A stretch of DNA of 62,000 nt from Glandiceps talaboti (lineage: Eukaryota; Hemichordata; Enteropneusta; Spengelidae), in contig NC_135551.1 of assembly GCF_964340395.1 (NCBI RefSeq), positions 25,041,003 through 25,103,002 of the forward strand, written 5' to 3'. The notes below the pieces were generated by a model. The model was not told the origin of the DNA and searched no databases. It saw only the letters and a list, made by a program, of their open reading frames with translations. Position 1 is the first letter of the stretch; each line of letters begins with the position of its first letter. Both the position numbers and the translations under genes were made by a program. Of the stretch, positions 1 through 12,205 are shown piece after piece.

Positions 1-865
1 TTTTCAGAGTTTGACTGCGTTGATGATTATAGAACGGGTTTATATGGATTCTTAGTTTAGGTCTATGTCTCACCATCGTCGTTACGAAAGAATGACTGAA
101 TCATATCAACGGTCGGCAGGGTCTATTTTTAAAATGGCGATTCCATTCCATTCCACGTGAATATATTGAACAACATTTAATAGAAAAGCTTTCTGCAAAG
201 TAAGGGTTACTCCATAATGGAAATATCAACAGGGACTCTACAGATTGAACCATGTATGCAATCAGACCATCTAGGCTATTCGTCTATTTGCTACCAGACA
301 TTTTGTGAATGATAAAACTATTTTGTCGATTTTTGGTTTTGTAATTTTTTTTCGACTAAAATTTGACACAATGTAATGAATAAAGGATATTATTTGTATA
401 AGTCTAGTAAAAATCAACTTGTAAGGTGTTATCTATTTTCGACAAATAATTTTGATCATATCATTTAAGCGGGAAAATTCCATTCACGTGATTGGACTGT
501 GACTGTCGATGGTGAATATCTGAAATATGCTTCTGCTTCCTAATTGATAATGCTAATATATTTTCAATATCGGCAATAAGGACTGAGCTGGCACATTTTT
601 ACATTTTCATTTTTAACGGGTTCTTTGCATTTATTCGAGCAATATACCATAAAAAACGCGAACTAAGAAGCATGTATAATCGAGGCATCTGTTATTTTTC
701 GTAACTGTCATCTGGGACATAAACCAAATTGGTTTTTATTAATTACATTAGCCACTTAACACGACGATGACACCAAAAATAGAAACTATGCGGGGTCTAG
801 CACGGAAGTGTTAATTTACTAGTCGAATTTACGAAATGTTACAGAATGATTACCAGCCTCTCTTT

Positions 866-900
<35 letters not shown>

Positions 901-2925
901 AGGGTTCACTCTTGGTACGTTTGAATAGTTACATTGGCTGTATTTAACTTAGTAACAGACTTCTAGCTAGGCAATAAAACCTTGTGCGATTACGTGAATT
1001 CTGGATAAATTACGACGGGAAATTAACACTAAGAATGACATGAAGCCCGTAAGCGGTTGTTAGATTGTATTTTACGCTGCTCGGTCATTTTTATTATCGA
1101 CAACACGCCGACTTTGTACGCCTATAATTCCTTGATAAAAGACAGGAAAACAGAGCTCTGATCATTCAATTTACAAGGCGTCGAACAATCTTGCCCATTG
1201 AACATCAATTCAGTTAATGGACCAAATACATTGATTCACAATATTTGAGACAAGTCTTACAAATTTACTGATTGTGCCTCTCTCTGAATACAGTTATTAC
1301 TTTAGATGGAAGAGATAAAGTCGCTGTTCCACACGAATTAAACGTTCCTTGAAATATTAAAACGTTGGCATGTCTTTTTGTCAAGGTGTCAGTTAAGATT
1401 CATTTATAGCAAATTTTAAATTTTGGCTGCTATTTGGTCCGTGTACGCCCGACAGACGTTGACCCAAGCATTCACACTAAATGTAAAAGTGCGAGGAAAC
1501 TAGACTCATGAGTGGGGTTAAGTTATTCTCGAGGCATCAGCTTTTACCGCTGGTTTCGTCTTAGTGTTCACTGGCTGTGATTGATATAACTACGCAGAAA
1601 CAACTTAAGCTACACTGCTAGCAAGATGCAAAGTTCTTGCTACATTTTGTCCAAACATTAAACAATTTAATGTATTGCAACAAGGCATTGCTACATTTTG
1701 TCTAAACATTAAACAATTTATATGTACTGCAATAAGATGCAGACACACAGACGCCAATGTTTTGATATTTGCATTTGATGTCTGCATGGTTGCAGTTTAG
1801 TTCATCTCATTCAGACAAAATGTTGTGAGAGTCTGTATTTGTTTAAACTTCCTATATCTTAAAGTGTAGCTTGTGCAGTTTCGGTTTTGATTTCTGTATG
1901 GTTGTATCAAACAGAGCCAGTGAATACTAACATGAAACGGGTAGTAATAGGCTTAGCTGGACCGTGGATATGCTACTTTGTAATACGGCTCTATACTATG
2001 ATTCCAGAAGCAGTCTGTAAAGGCGCAATATTCAATTCCAGGTTCTCACATTAGTGTTATCTTATCAATAAAGCCATAAGGATAAGATAGACTCATCTCT
2101 CATTTCTTTACAGCCAAACTTTTCTAAAGCTCTGATGACAGACAACTGTTTTCATACCTAAATTCAAATCTTAATCTAAACTGGGCCTTTTGTCAATCTG
2201 ACCAAGTACTCTAGCCCCAACCGCATAGTCTGTTCCATTTTGCCCCGGCTCAAAACAGGCAGATTTAACCAGATTACTGTTAAAACCTTTCTCTAATTTT
2301 GCCTCAAACTTCTAGATGTCATGACGTACATGGTGATCCCGTTATTATAACCGAGTCTAACTTAGGATACGAAGTTGTATCAATTTATTGCGAAGAACTG
2401 TAATTCGTAGGAGGGTCGAACGTAAATCGTTCGACTCCAGGCATAGCACAGGTTTTATAGCATTTATTACGTCGCGTTTCTTAATATATCCCCCTTTTCC
2501 AGTAATCGATGTAACAACTCCAAAATTCGATCAGGACAATATATCTGAAATACGTTCAGTTCTCAGAGAATAGAAGAGTACTTTCAGTTTTTGATGACGT
2601 ACAAAATTGATACTGTTAAATGTATTAATTTCCCTTCCATTTCTATCGAACATTTACTGGGCCTGACAAAATCTCCTCTTTAAATGCACTGATTCAGAAC
2701 TGAAGTAATTGAATTTGATGTAATTCGAAGTGACGTATCATACGCTTTTTACAAATCCCTAGTGATTCGCGTTAGGCTATTAAATCTCACAATACACCAT
2801 TATATCTAATACTATGGACACCTTTAAATCTGGTTGAATTCGACAAATGTAATATTAAATAACATTGTAACAGTCTCGATAGTTGAGAAATTCCTTAAAA
2901 GTGTTAGTTATATGAACACAATTGC
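1..2925. other. intergenic, no gene seen
   Basis: AT-rich sequence without a supportable gene. Open frames are short and have no recognisable domain. The only clear feature is a run of 30 A at 870-899, which could be an old retroposon tail, but I see no coding remnant before it. Confidence 0.6.
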
Positions 2926-3202
2926 AACACGACACAACACAACACAACACAACACAACACAACACAACACAACACAACACAACATAACACAACACAACAC
3001 AACACAACACAACACAACAGACGGACAACATTACAACGCAACGCAACACAACACAACACAACACAACACAACACAACACAACACAACACAACACAACACA
3101 ACAGTCGGATCACATCAAATCACAACGCAACACAACATGATAGGACACAACACAACACAATTCAACAAAACACAACGCAACACAACACAACACAACACAA
3201 CA
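2926..3202. repeat. (ACAAC)n pentanucleotide repeat
   Basis: Three blocks of ACAAC units are separated by two short interruptions near 3020-3040 and 3103-3125, with scattered A-to-G changes. Both strands stay open through it (His-Asn-Thr-Thr-Gln on +, Val-Leu-Cys-Cys on -), which is a by-product of the repeat and not a gene. Confidence 0.95.
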
Positions 3203-3988
3203 TCCTATTCTGAAGACAATATAAGTTTCTATTATTGCGATTATTATCACTTAGTCTTTTTTTTATTCTTATGTTTCATTTAATCATCAAATTTGGAATA
3301 TCACCAATTAAGTTTTTTTCTACATGTTTACTTTGTCTCATATTATAACATATAACATATTATATCATTCCATTTCAGCTGCGGAACAATTATGAGAGGT
3401 CATATGACGCGAAACATAGCACTAAAACTGTATGGCCATACTAACGATCGATAGCAGAGGCGACAAAACGAAGTCTACAAGCAGTGAACGAATCATTATA
3501 AAGATGCCACTTTTGGAAGTGTCTGCCGGTGGATTTGATCACTTAGATAGTATATATTACACAAAGTAGAGCGATCCTTGATAATGATAAAAGCGCAAAT
3601 TGTTCATTTGACACAAAGCTATGGATTATATACTATGCTTTAATCAAAGGTGTAAGTATCTGTGATATGAAGCATCGCGAAGTGGGAATGCTAAGACGGG
3701 TAGTTACGTGTGCACTTAGCATGAAATTCATGGATTGACCTTTTTCTTGAACTCTATACACAAGTGTACCTGGATTTATCGAACCTAGCTACTCGTATTA
3801 CACATTATACGCCTCCATAATACAAATCTTAAACGTTTGCCTTCACTTTATTTTTTTTCGAAATGCTCAAACGCATTCTCAGGTAAAATAAAGTAAAAAA
3901 GCCAGGGATCACGGTACATTAAAAAAGAGAACTAAAATTATAATAAAATCCAATTCTACCTACTTAGTACCTACCTATATACAGGTGC
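3203..3988. other. intergenic, no gene seen
   Basis: AT-rich sequence in which I see no gene, RNA or mobile-element signature. Confidence 0.5.
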
Positions 3989-4085
3989 CTGTATGTATGT
4001 ATGTATGTATGTATGTATGTATGTATGTGTGTGTATGTATGTATGTATGTATGTATGTATGTATGTATGTATGTATGTATGTATG
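3989..4085. repeat. (GTAT)n tetranucleotide repeat
   Basis: About 24 GTAT units with a single GTGT interruption near 4027. Confidence 0.95.
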
Positions 4086-4437
4086 CATGACCCTGGTCTA
4101 GTCAAGTCAGGCGTACCAGGAATGTTTGCTGTGTTACATTAAAGTATACCAGTAGGTGTCAAACGAGTTCAATTTGGGCGTAGTGCAACATGCTGAACTG
4201 GGTTATTTTGTGTTCTGTCTGTCTGTATTTATAGAACGCCACCCTATATTACATTCTCGTCAATTATACAATTTTCTGGCAATAAAATGTTATGTTTGTA
4301 GCATACAGACTGTTATTAAATCACTTAGATTTGTAAGAACCCCATAAATGTCAAGGCATATGCATATTTCTATCTCTTCACAATGAGACTAGTCAGCATT
4401 CACACCATGTTCTAGTGAGTCGTTCGTGACAAGTGGC

Positions 4438-4439
4438 TC

Positions 4440-4534
<95 letters not shown>

Positions 4535-4744
4535 CTAGCTGTCTGTGTCTGTCTGTTTGTTTGTTTGTTTGTTTGTTTGTTTGTTTGTCTGTCTGTCTGC
4601 CTGTCTGTCGGTGGGTCTTTCTCTAGGTGCTCGTCTATCTCTCTGTCCGTCTGACCATGTCCTGTGTCTCCGTCTCTATCTCAGTCTCTGTCTCTGTGCT
4701 TCTCTGTCTCTCTCCATGTCTGTCTAGCTATCTAGCTATCTGTC

Positions 4745-4777
<33 letters not shown>

Positions 4778-4900
4778 GTCTGTCTCTCGCTCTCTCTCTG
4801 TCTCTCGCTCTCACTCACGTCTATCTCGCTCACGTCTCTCTCTCTCTCTCTATCTCTCTCCGTCTCTCTCTATCCATCTCTCTATCTATCTTTCTCTCTC
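4438..4900. repeat. compound microsatellite (CTAT)n-(AT)n-(TGTT)n-(CTGT/CT)n
   Basis: (CTAT)n at about 4438-4486 passes into (AT)n to about 4532, then (TTTG)n at 4555-4587, and then a long CTGT/CT-rich pyrimidine tract to about 4900. The + strand is strongly pyrimidine-biased after 4540. The overlapping frames encode Leu-Ser/Cys-Val runs and are not genes. Confidence 0.95.
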
Positions 4901-7588
4901 CGATTATCACGAACAAGTGATAGAAGTGGATCACGTGTAAACGCTACACAATCGCGAGACGTCTAGCCAGAAATTACAACATAGCCTAGAAATGTGAAGT
5001 GATACCAATTGAAAACCACAAAACAAACAATAGCTGCCCCAGAACCCAAACTCGGTCTTAGACTGTCTAATACTTTTCACGGCTGGATAGGACAGCATGG
5101 ACCCTCTCAGTCACTCTCTCATGGACTGTTTGAAAGATTTGTCACAAGTCGATACACACCAAGAAAACACCAAGAAACACAAAAATATACTACAGAGTAT
5201 ATTGTATACAAATGGAACATACAAAATGGCCGCATTACTCAATACACATACACTGCTGACATATAAAAGAAAGCAGAAGCCAACTTTTAATCGTCATGAC
5301 TCTGTAAAACCGTGTTTGGAGCTACTTGAGAGTCGCGTGACCTACTTAACCCTTACTTTCAATACCTTTATCATATACTTATTGTGTAAAACGCTTAGAT
5401 GCATTGTTAAATTTCTCTGTCAGTTTGAAGTGAACGTTTGCCCTCGTTTTAAATAGTGAGCATACTAGACACCTTAATAGATTCAAAAAGTTGAACATGC
5501 CAATGTTTTTGAAGTGTTCTATTAACTAGAGTCGGTGTGGTTTACACCGCCACCGTAAAAAAAGAAAATGTGTAACCAAAAACAAAGAATTGGGTCAAGA
5601 ATCACCAGATCTTTAGTCCTAGACATTGGTTTCTATATGAACTAAACGCTACAATTGTAAGTTCTGTATATGCCTAGATCTATATTATGTCATAGACGTT
5701 GGAGCATAGACAATATGGAGGGAAACACTGACGGCCTATGGTCGAAGAGAGATGCCTTCTCTCTCCAACGTCAATGGTTAGATAACTTATGTGTCACTTT
5801 GTTCACCGACTTGCACTTTGTACTTGTATGTCACAGCTATACGTTAGTACTTGTCGAAAACCCTGACAGACATAGCAAGTCAAGGAATACTTTATATTCA
5901 ACAGGTAGTCTGCCTAGACTACACTTTGTTTAGAATTGAAGCACTCCTCATGCTGTGGCTGATTTAAATAGATGTTTTTTATGTTCTTATTTTTATTGGG
6001 TGCACACCGAGTGATGTACAAAATGTAATGTTCTCTCAAAGCTTTTCATGTCAGATTAGAATGTTTGCTATACTGAACCTTTCTAAGTTGGTAATCTGTC
6101 ACAATTTTTTTTTAGTTTAGTTGTTTTGCATTCTAGGCCACCGGCCCAAATGCTGGAGTTAGACTTTCAACATATTTTTCTTGCTCGGAACGCCATATTC
6201 ACAAAAAATGCAAACTGTTGTTTTTTAAAGTTTAGTGTCAAAAATCCTAAAAAGAAAATCGAAATCGATGATAATTTTTGCCAAACTTCTAGGCCATCAG
6301 ATAATCTGCAATGCTGAAATTCACTTGCCAATTTTTTTTCCCGGAAGAAATGTCCGAATTCATCAGCAGTTTTTTCCAGTTTCTTTTAACAGATTTTTCC
6401 GATACAATATTAAGTAAGTGACGAAAGAGTGTGTATATGTATATTTGTGATATCTATCTATTGATACAGGTTTGTACGTGACGAAACTGTAGGTTATGTT
6501 ATCCACACACGTTTACTGTGTGTGTTTGTGATGATACTATTTTCACTATCGATATCATGTCCCTACGTGGCGCCAGAGTGACGTAGTTATTGTCTATCGT
6601 TACCATAAATGAATTGTTGCAGACCAAAGTAGTAATATTTAAGTACTTAGAATCAAAATTAGCAAGTTTTAATCATGTTTTTGGTATAAGCTATGTCTGG
6701 ATATCGGCCACTACTGGACGTAATTGCAAAGAAGTGTCACGTGTCAAAAGTAATCCATTTCACACAACATAGATACATTTATGTCGTCTGATGGAAAATT
6801 GGCGCCATGACGTTTTACAATAATATTTCATCATGCTATTGATTTTTAGTATTTAAAGATTTCGCTTTTTCTTTTTTAGTGGAATGTTATCATTCTAATC
6901 TCTAATTCTAAACTTTCTATAGAATGAGAAATCAGTAGATATTGAAAATATTAACACCCTTCACAACTTGAAACCAGATACACCCGTATCTCTCTTGCTG
7001 TTTAAGCTTATCACGTTTGCTGGCAGGTCACACGGCTTTTGCATTTCGTCACGATATCAACTGTTGAGGTCGCACTACACATGTTTGCCGACAGACTGAT
7101 TTTATCGATCGATCATCTCATATGCATAGACCATGAATCGAAAATTATGAGTGTGAGAGCAAACGATAATGAAATTTCGTCATGTACATGGCATAATATT
7201 GTAATATTAGTTACTGTTTGCAGCGAACATTGGAACACTTCATACTCACAATGGGTTCTGAGTTCATTGCCATTGGATATCATTATGAATATTAAGTGAT
7301 ACGTATGCACATGCGCAGTGATTACCATAACATGAGATCCTTCGAACGGATGAGGACAAACGCCTACTGATGTGGCGATGAAAGAGCCAGTTTTACCGTT
7401 ATTTACACATCTATTATGTGAAGAGCTAATCATTTTGGCATTGACTTGCTCCGAAAGCCTGTAATATGACAACGGGTATCGGACGAATTCGGAATTTGAC
7501 ACAATTCGAAGGCGAAGGGGAGTAGTTGCTGTTTTTTATCGTTCCAGTGATGCAAAGGTAACCTCCTGTTTCAAAGTACATTCGTAAC
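4901..7588. other. intergenic region upstream of receptor A
   Basis: No supportable gene. There is a hairpin at 5691-5776: 14-bp arms beginning CATAGACGTTGG, one mismatch, and a 58-base loop. Frames of 60-129 codons on both strands have no domain or signal. I see no convincing TATA box within 150 bases of the receptor A start, so its promoter or a non-coding first exon is unplaced. Confidence 0.5.
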
Positions 7589-9370
7589 ATGTGCGGCACA
7601 CGGCGTAAAATGGAAGCATCGACTTCTGCTGTATTGTTCCTATTTACAATCATTCATTCCGGTTGGTCCCAGCAATCGTTCATCGTTACCCCCAGGGATG
7701 CTGGAGTCTTGGTTGGGGAGACAACGACAATGGAATGTACCATCGGCAACAAGATCGGCAACGTGTACTGGGAAAAGAACGGCATTATAATCGCTGGGGA
7801 GAACGCCAACACAGGAAGAATTCGAATTACAAGTGAAAGTAGAGATTCGGGACAGTACAATTTGAGAATAACTGGAACACAAACCACAGACAGTGGGCAA
7901 TATAAATGTATGGTAACTGATAACGATATTTTGGGGGGTTATCGGAGATCCCAACCCGCAACATTATCGGTTGTGGAACCCTCGTCAGACAACGCCTACC
8001 CTCAATGCGTGCAAAACATTATGTCCGATGTTAAGGAGGGAGACATTTTAACTTTGACGTGTGTGTGCAAGATGAATAGCATCTCTGATGACTTAGATTT
8101 AGAGTGGCTACGTGGTAGTGACAAAGTTGCAGGCCAGGGAACCATCTATCAGTTGAATGACGACTACTTGGTAAGAAGATATCACTTCGTAGTGGATGGA
8201 TACGATCATGATGTTGTTTATGCTTGCATTGCCAAAGGTTCATCATTTTCAACCCCAGTGTCGTGTACAACTGGGCCATTGAAAGTCCAGTTCACACCAA
8301 AAATAAATATGGACCCAAAAGTAGCGTATGCATATTTAGGAGATGACATCATCGTCCGGTGTAATGCACTCGCCAATCCAGATATACAAAATTATTTCTG
8401 GTTGTACGATGGCCAGAATGTAACTTCACTTGATGACCGACTTGATGTGGATGATGACGGCCACAGTCTGATTATACGGAATTTGAATTCAAACGACCAC
8501 CAAGTTAATATCACGTGCGTTGTAGTGAATTTATTGGGTGCGAGTAGTCAAGAGACAAGTATTGAAATTGTCAATTTACCCTCCTCCAAAGTACGAATGT
8601 GGTGGCTTATCGCCGCGATTGTGCTAGCGGTTGCCATACTCATACTAGTCACCTACACATTTTGGGAATGTTCAAAACAGAGAAAAGATATTATAAGAAC
8701 TAAAAATATCAAGATGTGGGTAGAAGGTGGTACACCACCATATCATCCGAGCGATACTGGGTCGACAAGCTCGCGGAGAACAAGGCCCGCATATGATCCA
8801 CCCGATACGATCATAGACGATGCCATTCCGCTGGGTATCCGAGAAAGCACGAGGTATTCCGACAGTCATGAACAAACTGAATTTATTGAAATACAAGAGA
8901 CACATATCGGTGAAACAAATCCGCAAGACAGGGCGACCTCTGGGTTGACGGGTTCTCCGAAGACGATCACCCCGGTAGAAATGCACAACGTACCTTCAGA
9001 TTCTGACGATAATACTGAACGAAACAAATCTAAAAATAGAGTAAGAGAACAGAGGCAACGTAGTCCAGACGGTTCAGAAAATCCCGATGCCGACGAATTG
9101 CCAAAAAAACAAGGCTTAGTGTATGCCGACCTAGACTTTGAACGTTATGGGAAGAGGAGAACAATATTACGAGAGGCGTACGATTCTGGTGTAGGCATAG
9201 ATTCCACCGAAGATGTTCAACCAAATACAGACTATGATAAAGTCGAACCGATAGCTCCAGTTAAAACTGTATCAGAACCTGCAGTCTATGCACAAATCAG
9301 AAAAAGTAATCGTCCGAGGCGAGTCAAGATTATCAACAAAGATTCAACCACAGACGAATTTCTTTATTGA
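7589..9370 (+). CDS. three-Ig-domain transmembrane receptor with ITIM-type tail (receptor A)
   Basis: Single uninterrupted frame of 593 codons. The first ATG is at 7589, but the ATG at 7610 (residue 8) has the better context, AAAATGG, and begins a normal signal peptide ending near GWSQ, so translation probably starts there. Ig1 has C50, W61 and a DSGQYKC motif at C107. Ig2 has C158, W173 and YAC at C212, plus an extra pair C140/C226. Ig3 has C258, W271 and C310. N-glycosylation sequons are at N277 and N307. A membrane helix spans about 338-358, followed by Lys/Arg. The tail of about 230 residues carries LVYADL (Y512), TDYDKV (Y549) and AVYAQI (Y567), plus Y385, Y402, Y423, Y520 and Y531. In known families ITIMs recruit SH2 phosphatases. 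From this I infer an inhibitory cell-surface receptor. The ligand is unknown. It is paralogous to 21650-23398. Confidence 0.9.
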   Translation: MCGTRRKMEASTSAVLFLFTIIHSGWSQQSFIVTPRDAGVLVGETTTMECTIGNKIGNVYWEKNGIIIAGENANTGRIRITSESRDSGQYNLRITGTQTTDSGQYKCMVTDNDILGGYRRSQPATLSVVEPSSDNAYPQCVQNIMSDVKEGDILTLTCVCKMNSISDDLDLEWLRGSDKVAGQGTIYQLNDDYLVRRYHFVVDGYDHDVVYACIAKGSSFSTPVSCTTGPLKVQFTPKINMDPKVAYAYLGDDIIVRCNALANPDIQNYFWLYDGQNVTSLDDRLDVDDDGHSLIIRNLNSNDHQVNITCVVVNLLGASSQETSIEIVNLPSSKVRMWWLIAAIVLAVAILILVTYTFWECSKQRKDIIRTKNIKMWVEGGTPPYHPSDTGSTSSRRTRPAYDPPDTIIDDAIPLGIRESTRYSDSHEQTEFIEIQETHIGETNPQDRATSGLTGSPKTITPVEMHNVPSDSDDNTERNKSKNRVREQRQRSPDGSENPDADELPKKQGLVYADLDFERYGKRRTILREAYDSGVGIDSTEDVQPNTDYDKVEPIAPVKTVSEPAVYAQIRKSNRPRRVKIINKDSTTDEFLY

Positions 9371-12051
9371 CAATGAGAGGACAAAAGGAAATATTTCTAG
9401 ATAAATTCGTTTCTCAAATAAGGTGACAGGGTAGCTTACCAGAAACGAGTGGATAACTGAGCTATTTCTTTAAATTGCCAATGAATTTTGATACCAGCCA
9501 GTCTTCCTTATGAAATAACTTATAGATTAAGATTCTAGATTTATGACGGCCATTTTGATTTTCCCATAATTCACTTCAATGTCAAAGGTCAAAGAGTCAT
9601 GCGTCCTGGTCATATCCGCCGTTATTAATCACATTTTGTTTTTCTTTTCAGTCATATTTCTTTTGACACGATGTGCTTTAAAATCAATGCAAGAAATGTT
9701 TGTTTGAAGTAACTTCAAATCGTAATCCATTTTGTATAAAGAATGCATAAACAGAACTAAATTACTGTCTTGAAGGGATGCCGGTGGTCTTTATTGTCTG
9801 TGCAACATGCTTCATTCAGCACTGCGCATGACAAAAGTTAAAGGTCACAAGCCTCACCATGAAATTATCACATGAAGACACACTTGCCATAAATTGTAAA
9901 TATATTTATATTTTGCTTCTCAGCACCACAGATCCGTGATAAATATGAATTCCGCTAAGTGTAACTGTGTTTTATTTATGTAATACCAGAATATGCAAAT
10001 TGCCTTGATCTTTAGCGTACTTTGCATAGATTTGACATGAATATCCACAAAATGACCACTTCTGGTGTCATTTACAAAAATATATAATTAGCATCAAGGA
10101 TATGCAAATGTATTAAAAAGTTATAGTTAAATAATTAAAAGCGATTTCATTATCCTTGTACAAAAGGTTATAGTTAGTAATAAGTAAACATGATTCAGGT
10201 TTATAAAGTAGATTTTCTGTGTTTATGGTTGTCGTCTGCTCAGTATCAATATCGTTTCCCGCCATAATAGTTCATGTCGTTTAATAGAAGTACTGAACTG
10301 AATATCAGCAGGGTGCTGCATTTTATACTGAGATGTTTTTTAATAATTTAATTAACTAGTTGATTGTCTTGTCTGCAGCTGCATAACTGTAATTTTAAGA
10401 AAATTCGGTATTGCCAAACTACAATCTCCCTCCTGAATTCTATAGTATTTTTATAAACAAGATATCTTAATATATTCTTCTGTCTGAGCAATTTTTCCAT
10501 ATACTTTTTTCTACTCCAGCTGTGCCTAGAATATCGATTTTTTGAAAGTGAAATTACTTCTTACTATAGGTTAGTATTTATACAGAAAACCCATTAAGTC
10601 ATTATTACTATAGTTGCAATGCATTTTGTTCGATTATGTAAAGAATTCTGGTTCTTTGAATTTTTCAGAATATTATTGGATGAAAAATATTTGATATGTT
10701 TTTATAAGTAATACAATTGGGTTAACTTGTAAGCATTGTATTATGGCAACATATATAGGCTTACAAAAGAGTAATAAATTATTAATATTTTGATATTGCA
10801 GAAATGGATTCAGAATTGTTATTTTAACACAACTCATTGTGTTTGTGTTTAAGCGTGTGATAAGTCTGTAGAGACGGCCATTAGTACGGATTGGGGTGAT
10901 AGGTGGCGAGGAGAGTAGGCTTACTGGCCTTTCTCTTACCCTGTCCAGGTCTCCACCTTGTCTGAACTTGAAACACAAAATCCACACAAAATATTCATCT
11001 TTCTTTTCTTTTACAATTTAAAAGTCGAATTTTCTTTGGATTTTTTCTATCATCTTGTGATCACTGAATGAAGTCGTCTGCTTGCTTTGGGCGCACGTTA
11101 TGATTTTTTATATGTTTTGATTGCTATAATTGATAATAAGAGAATTTCGTGTAACTACGATTCATGACGAATGATGCAAGGTGCCTGTTGGCAATGTGTG
11201 ACATAGAGATGTTGTAACACCCAGGGCAAATAAAACCAAGCTGATTCAAATGACATATGTTTACCGACTAAAATTAGCCAATATTGTGTTGTGTTTGGAA
11301 TACAGATATCTGTGTCATTCCCCCTAGACTTTCTTACCATCACATCTATTTTCCGACCAGTGTTGTTAGATGTATTCAAAATATTATATCACAGAACTTC
11401 AAATATTGCCATTAAAATTAATCGATATTAACCACAAACAATCTTACATAAATTAACGTTGAAAATAAAACATAAAAAATAATATAAATTTATGACATTT
11501 AACATTTCAGGAATGTAGTAAAACTTAGATTGTTTGTATACACATTTCTGTAAAATGTAAAATTCAGGTGTAATACACACTCTTCACATGTTCACGTAAA
11601 GCTTTCAAGTAATCAAGACGCCCACAAACATAATAAACGGAATGGTTACAAATAGAACATTCAGTGTTATAACAAATGCCATGCAATTGGCTATAATACT
11701 ATATGCCTACACGTATGCAGTAGACTACCTCAATGAATAGAACTTCTATTTACTCAAATTTATATTATTATTCAGAGAGGTCAACGTTTTCTAAAAACTG
11801 CGGTTTTTTATACTTTAAGTAGGTACATATATATATATGTAAAGTTCAACTTTATTCTTTAGAAAAACATGTACATGTATTTGTATCCTTCATTTTCCTC
11901 AGTATTTATTGTTACTGTATGTTGTCGTTCACATTAGCTGACCGGAAGATGAGTCTGACATTTGGAAACCCCTTGAGTAGCGCTGTGTTGACACCATCCA
12001 GTTTTCATTTCTATTATTTCATCTTAGGTACGCAAAATATAATAGATAAGA
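9371..12051. other. intergenic, no gene seen
   Basis: AT-rich. The 3' UTR of receptor A must lie at its start, but I find no canonical AATAAA within 300 bases of the stop. ATAAA variants occur near 9737. The frames at 10673-10987 and 11155-11379 on the minus strand have no recognisable features. Confidence 0.5.
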
Positions 12052-12149
12052 TACACATACATACATACATACATACATACATACATACATACATACATAC
12101 ATACATACACACACACATACATACATTCATACATACATTCATACACACA

Positions 12150-12203
<54 letters not shown>

Positions 12204-12205
12204 AT
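12052..12205. repeat. (ATAC)n-(CA)n compound microsatellite
   Basis: About 14 ATAC units from 12052, a mixed CACATACATTCATAC stretch, then a (CA)n run to 12202. Confidence 0.95.

Noticed and set aside
2834-3283. 149-codon + frame of His-Asn-Thr-Gln repeats, with overlapping Val-Leu-Cys-Cys frames on the other strand
   Set aside because: Produced by the (ACAAC)n microsatellite, with both strands open at once.
4426-4920. Frames of Leu-Ser-Val-Cys repeats
   Set aside because: Products of the compound pyrimidine-rich microsatellite.
5009-5456. Overlapping + frames of 85 and 119 codons
   Set aside because: Two overlapping frames of similar length with no recognisable motif; expected by chance or repeat origin.
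5691-5776. Hairpin CATAGACGTTGGAG / CTCCAACGTCAATG as a member of the same family
   Set aside because: The loop is much longer, one end is mutated, and there is no flanking direct repeat.
7113-7954. Minus-strand frames of 75-129 codons overlapping the start of receptor A
   Set aside because: No domain or signal sequence, and partly antisense to a well-supported gene.
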